Source: CBDCAS01 sp965214015 (lineage in GTDB: Bacteria > Pseudomonadota > Gammaproteobacteria > Coxiellales > Coxiellaceae). From it: a stretch of 64,000 nucleotides of DNA. Positions 28,043 through 37,606 of the stretch are shown in pieces. The notes under the pieces were generated by a model. It saw only the letters and a program-made list of their open reading frames with translations. It was not told the DNA's origin and searched no databases. A program made the position numbers and the translations under genes. The stretch spans positions 124,001 to 188,000 of the forward strand of contig CBDCAS010000020.1 in NCBI GenBank assembly GCA_965214015.1, read 5' to 3'. Numbering within the stretch: the first letter of the stretch is position 1; the number at the start of each line of letters is the position of its first letter.

Positions 28043-29413
28043 ATGTCTTTTAACACCACAAATTCTTCCATGACTCCTAAAGAAATTGTTTCTGAACTTG
28101 ACCGATTTATTATCGGCCAAAATGAAGCAAAGCGTGCAGTTGCGATTGCCTTGCGTAATCGCTGGCGACGTATGCAATTACCTGAAGAGCTACGCCATGA
28201 AATTACGCCCAAAAACATTCTGATGATCGGGCCTACAGGCGTTGGCAAAACTGAAATTGCCCGCCGCCTAGCCGCATTAGCCAATGCCCCTTTCATTAAA
28301 GTTGAAGCCACAAAGTTCACTGAAGTAGGTTATGTAGGGCGCGATGTGGATTCCATTATTCGCGATTTACTCGATACTGCAATCAAAATGACGCGCGAAA
28401 AAGAAATGAAAAAAGTAAAATTGCAAGCTGTGGAAGCTGCAAAAGAGCGTGTTTTAGATGCATTAATTCCACCCGCACGGGGGGCTTTCACTGATCAACC
28501 AAAAACATCAGAAGAGGATTCTTCTGATAAGAAAAAACCCAAAGCAACAAGGCTGCTCTTTAGTAAAAAACTAGAATCTGGTGAGCTTGATGATAAAGAA
28601 ATCGAAGTAGAGCTTACCTCCAACGCTACAGCCTTTGAAATCATGGGGCCTCCTGGTATGGAAGAAATGGTAGGCCAATTACAGAACATGATGGAAAACA
28701 TGTCGAATCGCAAAACCAATAAACGTCGCATGAAAGTCAAAGAAGCTCTAAAACAGCTGCAAGAAGACGAAGCTGCTAAGTTAGTTAATGAAGAGGATGT
28801 ACGAGCACAGGCAGTTGAAAGCGTTGAACAAAACGGCATCGTATTTATCGATGAAATTGATAAAATTGTTCGTCGACCAGAACATGGCGGCGATGTCTCT
28901 CGTGAAGGAGTCCAACGCGATCTACTCCCTCTAGTTGAGGGAAGTACTGTTTTTACTAAATACGGTATGGTAAAAACAGATCACATTTTATTTATTGCCT
29001 CTGGTGCCTTTCACTTATCAAAACCATCCGATTTAGTCCCCGAATTACAGGGCCGCCTTCCTATACGAGTTGAGTTAAAAGCACTTAAAGCGGAAGATTT
29101 CGAACGAATTCTAACAGAGCCAAAAGCTTCATTAACAGAACAATATACTGCATTAATGGCTACCGAAGGACTAAAACTTGAGTTTACCAAACAAGGAGTT
29201 CGGCGTTTAGCAGATATTGCTCAGCTCGTAAATAACAAAACAGAAAATATTGGAGCCCGACGCTTACACACAGTTTTGGAACGCTTAACGGAGAGCATTT
29301 CCTTCGATGCTTCTGAGCGTAGCGGTCAAACTACGAAGATCACTGCAAAATATGTGAATACTCAATTATCAAAATTAGCTGAAGATGAAGATCTTAGTCG
29401 ATCGATTTTATAA
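28043..29413 (+). CDS. hslU: ATP-dependent protease ATPase subunit HslU
   Basis: The AAA+ unfoldase of the HslUV protease. Walker A GPTGVGKT lies at 63-70, Walker B is in GIVFIDEIDKIVRR, and the intermediate I-domain is a charged helical region (about 110-240) with a low-complexity Asp/Ser/Lys stretch. The sensor-2 region GARRLHTVLERLTE and the C-terminal tail needed to activate HslV are present. The 456-residue length is complete. It forms the operon end with hslV. Confidence 0.96.
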   Translation: MSFNTTNSSMTPKEIVSELDRFIIGQNEAKRAVAIALRNRWRRMQLPEELRHEITPKNILMIGPTGVGKTEIARRLAALANAPFIKVEATKFTEVGYVGRDVDSIIRDLLDTAIKMTREKEMKKVKLQAVEAAKERVLDALIPPARGAFTDQPKTSEEDSSDKKKPKATRLLFSKKLESGELDDKEIEVELTSNATAFEIMGPPGMEEMVGQLQNMMENMSNRKTNKRRMKVKEALKQLQEDEAAKLVNEEDVRAQAVESVEQNGIVFIDEIDKIVRRPEHGGDVSREGVQRDLLPLVEGSTVFTKYGMVKTDHILFIASGAFHLSKPSDLVPELQGRLPIRVELKALKAEDFERILTEPKASLTEQYTALMATEGLKLEFTKQGVRRLADIAQLVNNKTENIGARRLHTVLERLTESISFDASERSGQTTKITAKYVNTQLSKLAEDEDLSRSIL

Positions 29414-29487
29414 ATGCTTTTTTTATAAAGTATTGATCTAAACCAGATCTCTTGTTCCTCTGCCATTCGATCCGTATGATAGAGCGC

Positions 29488-30243
29488 ATGACCACAGACT
29501 CAGAACCAACACATTTTGGCTACCAAACCGTTCCAAGTGCTGAAAAATCACATAAAGTAGCGGATGTATTCAATTCAGTAGCCTCAAAATACGACCTTAT
29601 GAACGACTTAATGTCCTTTGGCATTCATCGTCTATGGAAACGTTTCGCCATTGGTTTATGCCAATTGCATCCTGGTCAACGTGTTTTAGACCTGGCTGGT
29701 GGGACCGGTGATCATGCACTTAAAATTAGCTCTTTGGTCGGAAAACAGGGTCAAGTGATACTCGCTGATATTAATCATAGTATGCTCGCCTTGGGCCAAG
29801 ACCGTTTAATTGACCATGGCGCTATTCATAACACTGAGATTGTACAAACGGATGCAGAACGCCTCGCCTTTTTAGACAACTACTTTGATCGGATCCTCAT
29901 TAGCTTTGGCTTGCGTAATGTGACTCGACCCAATCAAGCACTTATTTCGATGTATCGTTGTTTAAAACCAGGAGGGATGCTTATTATTTTAGAATTTTCA
30001 AAACCAACGACTCGATTATTATCAAAAATTTATGATGCGTATTCTTTTCAGTTACTTCCTAAAATTGGCAAAATAGTTGCTAAAGATGAAGCGAGTTACC
30101 AATATTTGGCTGAGTCGATTCGCATGCATCCCACACAAGAGGAGCTTAAATCAATGATAGAGCAGTCCGGTTTTGAAAATTGTGATTATCACAATTTAAG
30201 TGGCGGGATTGTCGCATTACATCGAGGCTATAAATACGAATGA
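29488..30243 (+). CDS. ubiE: ubiquinone/menaquinone methyltransferase UbiE
   Basis: A SAM-dependent C-methyltransferase of ubiquinone (and menaquinone) synthesis. The ATG at 29488 gives 251 residues starting MTTDSEPTHFGYQTV, matching the E. coli length; an ATG at 29476 and a TTG at 29452 are longer alternatives. SAM-binding motif I is LDLAGGTGDHALKI, and the family signatures VASKYDLMNDLMSFGIHRLWKR and SFGLRNVTRPNQAL are present. It overlaps ubiJ by four bases. Confidence 0.95.
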   Translation: MTTDSEPTHFGYQTVPSAEKSHKVADVFNSVASKYDLMNDLMSFGIHRLWKRFAIGLCQLHPGQRVLDLAGGTGDHALKISSLVGKQGQVILADINHSMLALGQDRLIDHGAIHNTEIVQTDAERLAFLDNYFDRILISFGLRNVTRPNQALISMYRCLKPGGMLIILEFSKPTTRLLSKIYDAYSFQLLPKIGKIVAKDEASYQYLAESIRMHPTQEELKSMIEQSGFENCDYHNLSGGIVALHRGYKYE

Positions 30244-30851
30244 TGCCACTCATACTCCACGGATTAGAAACGGCACTCAATCAACTGCTGCGATTGGACC
30301 CTGATTCAACCCAACGAATCAAACTCCTAGAAGGCAAATGTATTAAAATCAATATCAGCGACTGGAATATCTCGTTTTTTATTCTACCTTATTCTCATGG
30401 CTTAGAGCTTATGACTGATTATCATAAACCCCCTGATACCATAATTAGCGGCACTTTATCTGGACTCATCAAAGTGGGTACTGCCAAAGCCAGCACCACA
30501 GCTTTGTTTGATGCCTCTATTATGATTAGTGGTGACACCCAAGCAGGTGAAGCACTAGGTCGCATTTTAAAAGATTTAGAGATCGACTGGGAAGAACATC
30601 TATCCACTATAGTGGGCGATTCCCTAGCACATCCGATCGCCTACCATGCAAAAAAGGCCATTAGTTCGGGTAAACGTAGCCTAAAATCATTAGGAGAGAA
30701 TCTTTCTGAATATCTTCATTATGAATCACAGCAACTACCAACACCCTTTGAAGTAGAACAACTCATTCAAAACATAGAGCAATTACGCGATGATATCGAT
30801 CGTATTGAAGCTCGAATTCATCGCTTACAAGCAAGGTCACCCTCAACATGA
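30240..30851 (+). CDS. ubiJ: ubiquinone biosynthesis accessory factor UbiJ
   Basis: A 203-residue protein with an N-terminal SCP2 lipid-binding domain (about 1-110; PDTIISGTLSGLIKVG, ISGDTQAGEALGRILKDLEIDWEEHL) and a C-terminal helical coiled-coil tail (LIQNIEQLRDDIDRIEARIHRL). In E. coli UbiJ scaffolds the soluble ubiquinone-biosynthesis complex with UbiK, whose gene also lies in this window (39.1 kb). It is overlapped by both ubiE and ubiB by four bases. Confidence 0.93.
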   Translation: MMPLILHGLETALNQLLRLDPDSTQRIKLLEGKCIKINISDWNISFFILPYSHGLELMTDYHKPPDTIISGTLSGLIKVGTAKASTTALFDASIMISGDTQAGEALGRILKDLEIDWEEHLSTIVGDSLAHPIAYHAKKAISSGKRSLKSLGENLSEYLHYESQQLPTPFEVEQLIQNIEQLRDDIDRIEARIHRLQARSPST

Positions 30852-32491
30852 TCCGTTTTATTCAAATCTTTCGCCTAATGCAAATTAATTATGCACTAAT
30901 GCGCTATACGATGAACCGATCTGTACTAGAAGGACGGCCTGGATGGCTGCGTAGGCTCAGTTATTTAAACCCATTAAGTTTTTTAAAACAAAAAACTAGT
31001 CGTGGTGAATCAATACGATTAGCCCTGGAATCTTTAGGCCCTATTTTTGTTAAATTTGGTCAAATCTTATCGACACGACACGATTTATTACCTGAGGATA
31101 TTGTTAATGAGCTTGCCAAATTACAAGACCAAGTGCCTCCTTTTTCAAACCAAAAAGCAATCACCATCATCGAAAAGGCCCTAGGTGCACCGATTCAAAA
31201 GCTATTTATTGAGTTTGATGAAAAACCGCTCGCATCCGCTTCCATCGCACAAGTCTATGCCGCTCAATTACAAGATCACTCTAAGGTCATCGTTAAAGTA
31301 TTACGCCCTAATATAAAAAAAATGATTCGTCATGATATTGCCTTACTCTACCTAGTCGCTAAGTTAACACAACGTTTATGGTCTCGGGCTCGTCGACTGC
31401 GTCCGATTGAGTTGGTTACCGAATTTAAACAAGTCCTATCTGATGAGCTAGATTTAATGCGTGAGGCAGCCAATGCATCCCAATTACGCCATAACTTTAA
31501 CGATTCTAAAATAATGTATGTTCCTAAAGTACATTGGACCTATACACGGCATAATGTTTTAGTCATAGAGCGTATTCATGGTATCCCTATTGCCAATATA
31601 AAAGAATTGCAAGCTCAGCACACTAATATGAAAAAACTCGCTGAACATGGTGTTACAATATTTTTTACGCAAGTATTTCGTGATCGTTTTTTTCATGCTG
31701 ACATGCATCCTGGCAATCTATTCGTTGATGCCTCTGACCCAGAAAACCCACGATACTTAGGAGTTGACTTTGGCATCATGGGCACACTAAGCTCTGAGGA
31801 CCAGTATTATCTGGCCGAAAATATGCTGGCTTTTTTCCACCGCGATTATCGACGCATCGCTACACTCCATATTGAATCAGCTTGGGTACCCCCTGATACG
31901 CGGATTTCTGATTTTGAATCAGCCATTCGCACAGTGAGCGAGCCAATTTTTGAGAAGCCGCTTAGTGATATTTCATTTGGACAGCTATTATTGAAACTAT
32001 TCCAAACCGCAGAACGCTATAACATGGTGATCCAACCACAACTTCTACTACTGCAAAAAACTCTATTTAACATAGAAGGACTAGGCCGACAACTCTACCC
32101 TCATTTAGATCTATGGCAAACTGCCAAACCACTTATGGAGCAATGGGCTGCTCAACAAAAAAGTATTAAAAAAATGATCCACAAGATGGCACCACAATGG
32201 CGGACATCCATAGAAAGTATTGTGAAAACCCCAAAACTCCTCTATGAAGTTTTACACTATATACAGTGTCAACAACGCCAAGATACCTATCAAAAATTAA
32301 TACCCAGCTCATCAAAAAACACACATTATCTGAGTCTAGGCGCAGGGTTCGCTTTACTTGCTGTAGGTAGCTTTAATCTGATTACCCAACCTACCACCTA
32401 TAGTACTATGATAAGTCACCACGAGCCTTGGATAATAACCACACTCCTTGGAGGATTACTATTGCTATTAGGATCTATTTTTCGACGCTAA
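30848..32491 (+). CDS. ubiB: ubiquinone biosynthesis protein UbiB (atypical kinase)
   Basis: An ABC1/ADCK-type membrane-associated atypical kinase/ATPase required for ubiquinone synthesis, thought to extract lipid precursors. The KxGQ motif is in PIFVKFGQILSTRHDLLP, the Ala-rich nucleotide loop is SASIAQVYAAQL, and the catalytic ADMHPGNLFVD with a following VDFGIMG is complete. Two C-terminal transmembrane helices (about 490-545) anchor it. The length is 547 residues. It ends the ubiE-ubiJ-ubiB operon. Confidence 0.96.
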   Translation: MIRFIQIFRLMQINYALMRYTMNRSVLEGRPGWLRRLSYLNPLSFLKQKTSRGESIRLALESLGPIFVKFGQILSTRHDLLPEDIVNELAKLQDQVPPFSNQKAITIIEKALGAPIQKLFIEFDEKPLASASIAQVYAAQLQDHSKVIVKVLRPNIKKMIRHDIALLYLVAKLTQRLWSRARRLRPIELVTEFKQVLSDELDLMREAANASQLRHNFNDSKIMYVPKVHWTYTRHNVLVIERIHGIPIANIKELQAQHTNMKKLAEHGVTIFFTQVFRDRFFHADMHPGNLFVDASDPENPRYLGVDFGIMGTLSSEDQYYLAENMLAFFHRDYRRIATLHIESAWVPPDTRISDFESAIRTVSEPIFEKPLSDISFGQLLLKLFQTAERYNMVIQPQLLLLQKTLFNIEGLGRQLYPHLDLWQTAKPLMEQWAAQQKSIKKMIHKMAPQWRTSIESIVKTPKLLYEVLHYIQCQQRQDTYQKLIPSSSKNTHYLSLGAGFALLAVGSFNLITQPTTYSTMISHHEPWIITTLLGGLLLLLGSIFRR

Positions 32492-32505
32492 AAGCCAAGC
32501 TACTG

Positions 32506-32579
32506 TGCGCCCGGCAGGAATCGAACCTGCGACCTTTGGCTTCGGAGACCAACACTCTATCCAACTGAGCTACGGGCGC
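32506..32579 (-). tRNA. tRNA-Arg (anticodon CCG)
   Basis: A 74-base cloverleaf on the minus strand: acceptor stem GCGCCCG/CGGGCGC, D-arm with GCTCAGTTGGATAGAGT, anticodon stem TTGGT/GCCAA closing the loop CTCCGAA (anticodon CCG, reading CGG), and T-arm GCAGG-TTCGAAT-CCTGC with discriminator A. The CCA end is not encoded. It lies 14 bases after ubiB, on the opposite strand. Confidence 0.96.
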
Positions 32580-32627
32580 CCAATCGCCTATCTTACTTTG
32601 ATCCTATAGTACTGACAATGATTGAGT

Positions 32628-34415
32628 TTACAGCGATAGATTTTTTCCGTTGTCGTTATTAGGCATTGCTGCTCCAGGGCTAAATAAACCCATTCCATGA
32701 TTTGATTCTTGGGAAGAGTAGCTTTCCTTCAATGAAATTAATTTTTTAATATCATAATTTTTGGGTATATTTTCTTCAATCAAAAAATGATATTTTTCGT
32801 CAGCTGCAAATGCCTTTCTCAACAACAAGTCTAGGGTTTTACATTCATTGGATGTACGTATTTCATATGCCTTCTTAAGTTCATTATTAGGCTCTAACTC
32901 GTTTATTTCTTTAAAGATATTCCCTAATCTTTGGACACTAAGTGATACTATAAGCCCCATAAATTTAACTACAGTATTCTTATAATGACAAGAAGATATA
33001 TTTTTTAATAGAAAATTAAAATTTTTATTTACCATATCAGCAATAAGGTCATAGTCAACCTCTTCACTCCCATCAAGGTCGTAAGACGCTCCTATCCATA
33101 CAAATTCTATACGAATCTTTGATAGATTTAAATCTATTAAATCGTCTTCGGGAAAACTCTCAAAATTATTATTTATTTCATAAAAAAAATCTAAAAGATT
33201 TTTCAATTCAAGCAATGTAGAATTTAGTATATCTTCTTTAGATAGAAAAAAATGATTTTCATTATTTTCTAAATTCATATCTTTTATTAAAGAGATTACG
33301 GTATTAATATACCTAATAATATTACTCAACGAAGTCGTATTACTACAATCAACGCTACCCCTTCTAATAATATTAAAAATTTCTTCTTTTGAATAAATTT
33401 TATTGTGAAAAACTATTTGGTATAGAGCATGTGCTCTAGAAGAAATTTTATTAATAAGCTCTGGTTTTTTTTTAAGAAAATCAATTGAAAGAATATTTGT
33501 TACCATTCCTTTGTTCGCACCATCTTCTATTATTTTTCCCAAATCTTGTGCCTCATCTAATAAAGATGTAAAAAGTTCTTCAAAATCTTTATTAAAAGTT
33601 CGACGTGCCTGTAATGATATTTTCTTACTTTTTGCTATTTTTTCTTTAGAAACTACTGATAAATCTTCAGTTTTAGCTTGGTCTAGGCCAAGATCAGCCA
33701 GTGCTTGATCAAGCTCATCCAATTGAGTTGATGGCTTTGAACTGGAGCTCGCATTATTACTGCTATTTCCTTGTGTTTTAGCTTTTCTAGTTTTAGTATT
33801 TTTTTTACCCCTTTTAGTTTTAGACTGCAATGAAATCAGTGTATTCTCAGACCTTTTTTCAACTAAAGTCGGTAAATTTCCTAAAAAAGAGAGTACTTGT
33901 AGCTCTCTACTTTGTTGCACTTCTTTCTTTTTCATAAGAATTCTATTGAGTTCCTGCATAGCCCCCGTATCTTCCATAAAGCGGGTTAGCCCTTCTTCAA
34001 TTTTTAATTGATGTTCTTTAAAAAGCTCTAAACCTTGTTTATATTGATCACCAACAGCATTCCATGCTACTTGATCATATGCCTCAGGCGCATAAGCTAG
34101 GTGTGGCGGCGACAGTATAAGCTTTTCTCGATTGTAATATATCGATGTTCTAAGTTTTCTTCGAACTATTTGGCCCTCATTATTAACGACTGCAATTGTC
34201 CAATGCGTCGGATAACCAATTTTTTTTGATAAAGTAAAATGGGCGTTTATTTCAGGTACACTCGGAAAATAAATTCCGACCGTATATTCTGTATTTTTTA
34301 GTGTATAACCTTCCCGCTTTACTGATACACCCACTTTTCCTGCCATATCATCCATTATGCTAACAAGGCTGTATCTAATAAAATTACCTGCATAAACAGC
34401 AGTTGATAAAGGCAT
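32628..34415 (-). CDS. hypothetical protein, candidate secreted effector
   Basis: 595 residues, conspicuously AT-rich, no signal peptide, no transmembrane segment, no family recognised. Three parts are visible: an N-terminal domain with possible beta structure (1-110, YTLKNTEYTVGIYFPSVPEI), a low-complexity basic/Ser-rich linker with TKRGKKNTKTRKAK (200-213) and a SSNNASSSS run, then QLDELDQALADLGLD (231-245), and a helical C-terminal half. The basic patch could act as a nuclear localisation signal, and the LDELDQALADL stretch resembles a paxillin-type LD motif; both are speculative. The IS982 insertion lies 20 bases upstream of its ATG, close enough to affect its promoter. Confidence 0.55.
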   Translation of the reverse strand: MPLSTAVYAGNFIRYSLVSIMDDMAGKVGVSVKREGYTLKNTEYTVGIYFPSVPEINAHFTLSKKIGYPTHWTIAVVNNEGQIVRRKLRTSIYYNREKLILSPPHLAYAPEAYDQVAWNAVGDQYKQGLELFKEHQLKIEEGLTRFMEDTGAMQELNRILMKKKEVQQSRELQVLSFLGNLPTLVEKRSENTLISLQSKTKRGKKNTKTRKAKTQGNSSNNASSSSKPSTQLDELDQALADLGLDQAKTEDLSVVSKEKIAKSKKISLQARRTFNKDFEELFTSLLDEAQDLGKIIEDGANKGMVTNILSIDFLKKKPELINKISSRAHALYQIVFHNKIYSKEEIFNIIRRGSVDCSNTTSLSNIIRYINTVISLIKDMNLENNENHFFLSKEDILNSTLLELKNLLDFFYEINNNFESFPEDDLIDLNLSKIRIEFVWIGASYDLDGSEEVDYDLIADMVNKNFNFLLKNISSCHYKNTVVKFMGLIVSLSVQRLGNIFKEINELEPNNELKKAYEIRTSNECKTLDLLLRKAFAADEKYHFLIEENIPKNYDIKKLISLKESYSSQESNHGMGLFSPGAAMPNNDNGKNLSL

Positions 34416-34441
34416 TTTTTATCTCCTCAATTTTCTAAATA

Positions 34442-35452
34442 ACGTGAGTTCGACCTAACTCATGCTAAGATTGAAAAATTGTTATTCAAATATAAAGAAG
34501 GCTTCTTAGGTTGTAAAGAATAAGCGACTAATCCAGCCAGGATGTTAACCCTACAATTGACAGGACTACGATGACGAGAGTGTTCTATCTGACTAATATT
34601 TTTTAATTGATCAATGACGGTTTCAACAATCACACGTTTTCGTAATAATAATTTGTCGATCATTGGCATCAGTTTATTTTTCATATTTTTTCGTAGGCGT
34701 GTAATGAATTTTAAACCACGCAGGTATAATTGATTAAATAATTCAGAAGAAATATATCCTTTATCACCTATCAATTTACCCTCTAATCCTTGTGTTAACT
34801 CATCAACAGGTTTACGGTCATCCGTATTAGCTTTCGTTATTTTGAAAGCCAGTATTTCCCCTTTATCATTAATGACTAAATGCAGTTTAAAGCCGAAAAA
34901 CCAACCCATAGTTGATTTCTATTTTTTAGCAAGCCCTTTAAAAACACGATTTGATGATGAACGTTTAGGATGGCACACAGATAATGTGGTAGAGTCAATA
35001 AAGTAAATTCCTGTTAATGTTTTGCTTTGGAAATGCATTAATAAACACAAGAGTACCAATATGGATGGCATCAGTTCAACGAAGCGATTATAACTGACCA
35101 AATCAGGGAAGGCTTTATACAAATGCTGTTTTACATAATTAATATAATAGGTTTTAAAATCACGATAATGACTTTGATGAAAGTGGATGACAATCGTCAT
35201 GATTTCTGAGGGAGTCAGTCGGCATGACCTAGTTCTTTTTTTACTCAAATTAGGCAAAGAAGCTTTCTCTAATTCAGGCAATACTAATTGACAAAAATCA
35301 TCGACAACACAATATAAATCGACTAACTTATCCATACGGCTCTTCCTTTTAAGGTTTGATTTACTGAAATTAGCTGCTTTTGCACGAAACTTAACCATGA
35401 AAGAGCCTTTTATTCAATCACTTACTTTACACCTTTTCATCGAACTCAGGTT
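34442..35452 (-). mobile_element. IS982-family insertion sequence with a 6-bp target duplication
   Basis: About 1011 bp bounded by imperfect 13-bp inverted repeats: left ACGTGAGTTCGAC at 34442-34454, and right ATCGAACTCAGGT at 35440-35452, whose reverse complement reads ACCTGAGTTCGAT. The direct repeat TAAATA flanks both ends (34436-34441 and 35453-35458). It carries one transposase frame, disrupted by an amber codon. The retained ends and target duplication show a single insertion that has not been rearranged since. The location upstream of the 595-residue gene makes promoter disruption or donation possible. Confidence 0.88.
34460..35398 (-). pseudogene. IS982-family transposase interrupted by an in-frame TAG
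   Basis: 313 codons in one continuous frame from 35398 to 34460, broken by TAG at 34919-34921 after FKGLAKK; the sequence then continues in the same frame KSTMGWFFGFKLHLVINDKG. The catalytic DDE residues are visible as the Asp of YFIDSTTLSV, the Asp of IGDKGYIS and the Glu of VIVETVIDQLKN. The stop cuts between the first and second catalytic aspartates, so neither half alone should transpose. Suppression of the amber codon or a sequencing error would be needed for activity. Confidence 0.88.
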
Positions 35453-35974
35453 AAATAGGGCTAAGGCTTTGTCACAAAATAGATTTTAAAAGAGTAAGTT
35501 TGATTTATTAATCATCATTTATATTAACTAAATTAAACTTGCGCAATTGTATATATTTTTATTATTCCTTATATCATTTAGATAAGTATATCCAGAAAAG
35601 ATTAACTAAATCTTAAATTAAAAAATTGTAAACTTAATTTTTTCTTTAATGACAATACTTACATGCAACTCAATGATACCGCTGACACAATGGAGGCGGA
35701 CTATCCAAAATCAATCACCCAATGGCAGATACTCAACAATGGGTAAGAAGAAGATAATTAGTTCGTCATGTTAATAAAGCAACGATGATGTAGTTCAAAA
35801 GCAAAACATTTCTTTTTATATTGTTGACAATTATGAGCACGGAATCAGGGCATTAATATTCTTTGTAACTAATACAATTTTTAATTAAGTCCATAGTTGA
35901 AAAAAATATTTTTTTCTGTAAAGTACAAAGTTAACCTAACTATCTTATAGTACATTACTGGGTCTCAAGGAAAA
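35453..35974. other. 522-base spacer with a duplicated-gene relic
   Basis: It holds the right-hand IS target duplicate, the hemopexin-gene relic with its comM-like tail (35630-35812), and an AT-rich promoter region for the following gene. A possible -35 TTGAAA (35897-35902) and -10 TAAAGT (35919-35924) with 16-base spacing precede the gene, and AAGGA is the likely ribosome-binding site. Nothing else is supported. Confidence 0.5.
35630..35746 (+). pseudogene. 3' relic of a second hemopexin-repeat gene
   Basis: A 38-codon open stretch ending in TAA at 35744-35746 that encodes KLNFFFNDNTYMQLND then DTMEADYPKSITQWQILNN. It is closely similar to the last hemopexin blade of the intact downstream gene (FFLNDGTYMRFND, DTMEADYPKSTAQWWTLNN). 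The similarity goes on past the stop codon into sequence that in the intact locus is the 3' end of comM. The upstream part of the gene is missing, and no start codon or ribosome-binding site remains. Confidence 0.8.
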
Positions 35975-37582
35975 ATGATGATAAAACCAATGAAGGTAGC
36001 TGCATTAGCCATAAATTTAATCATGCTATGTATTAGTTACACCAAAACAGCCTATAGCATAGGTACCATGCACTATCAAGAAAGCCGTTGGCAATTACTG
36101 CACAGTAGGTTAGTAATTCCATCAGGCCCTCTATTTATCGATAATAGCATATATGCTGGTACACAATTACGTGGTGTTGTTAAAAGTGTTAATGGAAGCG
36201 ATTGGCAATCAATCAATAATGGATTAGATAATTCAGGAATAGATGCTATCGCAGGTGATACTAAAAATTTATATGTTGGAGTAGGAAGTTGCCAAGGTAT
36301 ATACAAAAGCACTGACAAAGGAGATCATTGGCAGATATTTAATAACAGCTTGCCTAACGGATGCATTACAGAGATTTTTTTAAATGGGAAAGATCTATAT
36401 GTATCACCAAATAATTACGGACTCTATAAAAGTACCAATGGAGGTCCTTGGCAACTATTCAACCAAGGATTAAACAACAACGAGGTACTTAGCTACTTAG
36501 CCTATAAGGATAGGCTGTACGTTGGAACAGATGACGGTATTTTTTACCAAAATAAAGAGAGCGAGTCACCATGGAAAAGATTAGGCACAGGATTATCTCG
36601 GATTGCTATAACAGCTTTAGCCATTGACAATACTGGCATCATGTATGCTGGAGCAAACAATGGTTTGTTTAAAAGTACTGACAATGGCATCACATGGCAA
36701 ACGTTCGATAATGGCTTAGTTGGAAAAGCTTTAAGAATCTCAAAAATTCTAAGCAAGCAGAATTTCTTATATGTCGGCACAGAAGATGGTGTGTTCAGAC
36801 GTTCTGATTATAAAGCTAATTGGCAAAAATTTAATACAGGAATCAACTCTTCTGTATTAAATTTGGTATCAAATAAGGACAAAATATACGCAGCTTGTGT
36901 TAATGGTGTGTTTATAAGAAAAGCAGCTAATAACTATGCATTTGATATTTTAGGTACCACAAAAAATGATCTCCACCCAGGTAAGACCTACTTTTTCTTT
37001 AAAGATGGTACCTACATGCAGCTCAATGATACAACTAACACAATGGACAAAGGTTATCCTCAATCCACTAGTCAGTGGGGAATGTCAACCACTCATACAA
37101 AAATTATCAGCGGTATCATCAAATATTCGCGTCACCCAGGTAAAACCTATTTTTTCTTTAACGACGGTACTTATACACGATTCGATGATGCAAATAATAC
37201 CATGGATCCTGGTTATCCCTACTCCACAGCATCAGAATGGGGAATGTCAACCACACAAGCAAAAACGATCAGTGGTATTATCAAAGATTCACGCCATCCA
37301 GATAAAACCTATTTTTTCTTTAAAGATGGTACCTATATGCGCTTTGACGATGCAACCGATACTATGGATCCTGGCTATCCCTACTCAACAGCATCACAGT
37401 GGGGAATGTCAACGAAACAATCCAAAAATATCAGTGGTATTATGAAATATTCGCACCGTCCAGATAAAATCTATTTTTTCCTCAATGATGGCACTTATAT
37501 GCGATTTAATGATATCACTGACACAATGGAGGCGGACTATCCAAAATCAACGGCCCAATGGTGGACACTTAACAATGAGTAA
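35975..37582 (+). CDS. secreted BNR-propeller / hemopexin-domain fusion protein
   Basis: 535 residues with a signal peptide (about 1-28). Residues 60-315 hold six BNR/sialidase-like blades, each with a G-[IL]-[YF]-K-S-T-x-x-G-x-x-W-Q motif (for example 108-121, 149-161 and 230-242). Residues 335-533 hold four hemopexin repeats of about 50 residues (YFFFKDGTYMQLND, YFFFNDGTYTRFDD, YFFFKDGTYMRFDD, YFFLNDGTYMRFND), the number that makes a complete four-blade hemopexin propeller. No catalytic residues were seen, so binding (heme, glycan or matrix protein) is likelier than enzymatic activity. The start is ATG 35975 behind AAGGA. It converges on comM. Confidence 0.8.
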   Translation: MMIKPMKVAALAINLIMLCISYTKTAYSIGTMHYQESRWQLLHSRLVIPSGPLFIDNSIYAGTQLRGVVKSVNGSDWQSINNGLDNSGIDAIAGDTKNLYVGVGSCQGIYKSTDKGDHWQIFNNSLPNGCITEIFLNGKDLYVSPNNYGLYKSTNGGPWQLFNQGLNNNEVLSYLAYKDRLYVGTDDGIFYQNKESESPWKRLGTGLSRIAITALAIDNTGIMYAGANNGLFKSTDNGITWQTFDNGLVGKALRISKILSKQNFLYVGTEDGVFRRSDYKANWQKFNTGINSSVLNLVSNKDKIYAACVNGVFIRKAANNYAFDILGTTKNDLHPGKTYFFFKDGTYMQLNDTTNTMDKGYPQSTSQWGMSTTHTKIISGIIKYSRHPGKTYFFFNDGTYTRFDDANNTMDPGYPYSTASEWGMSTTQAKTISGIIKDSRHPDKTYFFFKDGTYMRFDDATDTMDPGYPYSTASQWGMSTKQSKNISGIMKYSHRPDKIYFFLNDGTYMRFNDITDTMEADYPKSTAQWWTLNNE

Positions 37583-37606
37583 GAGAAAAATAGTTAGTTC
37601 ATCATA

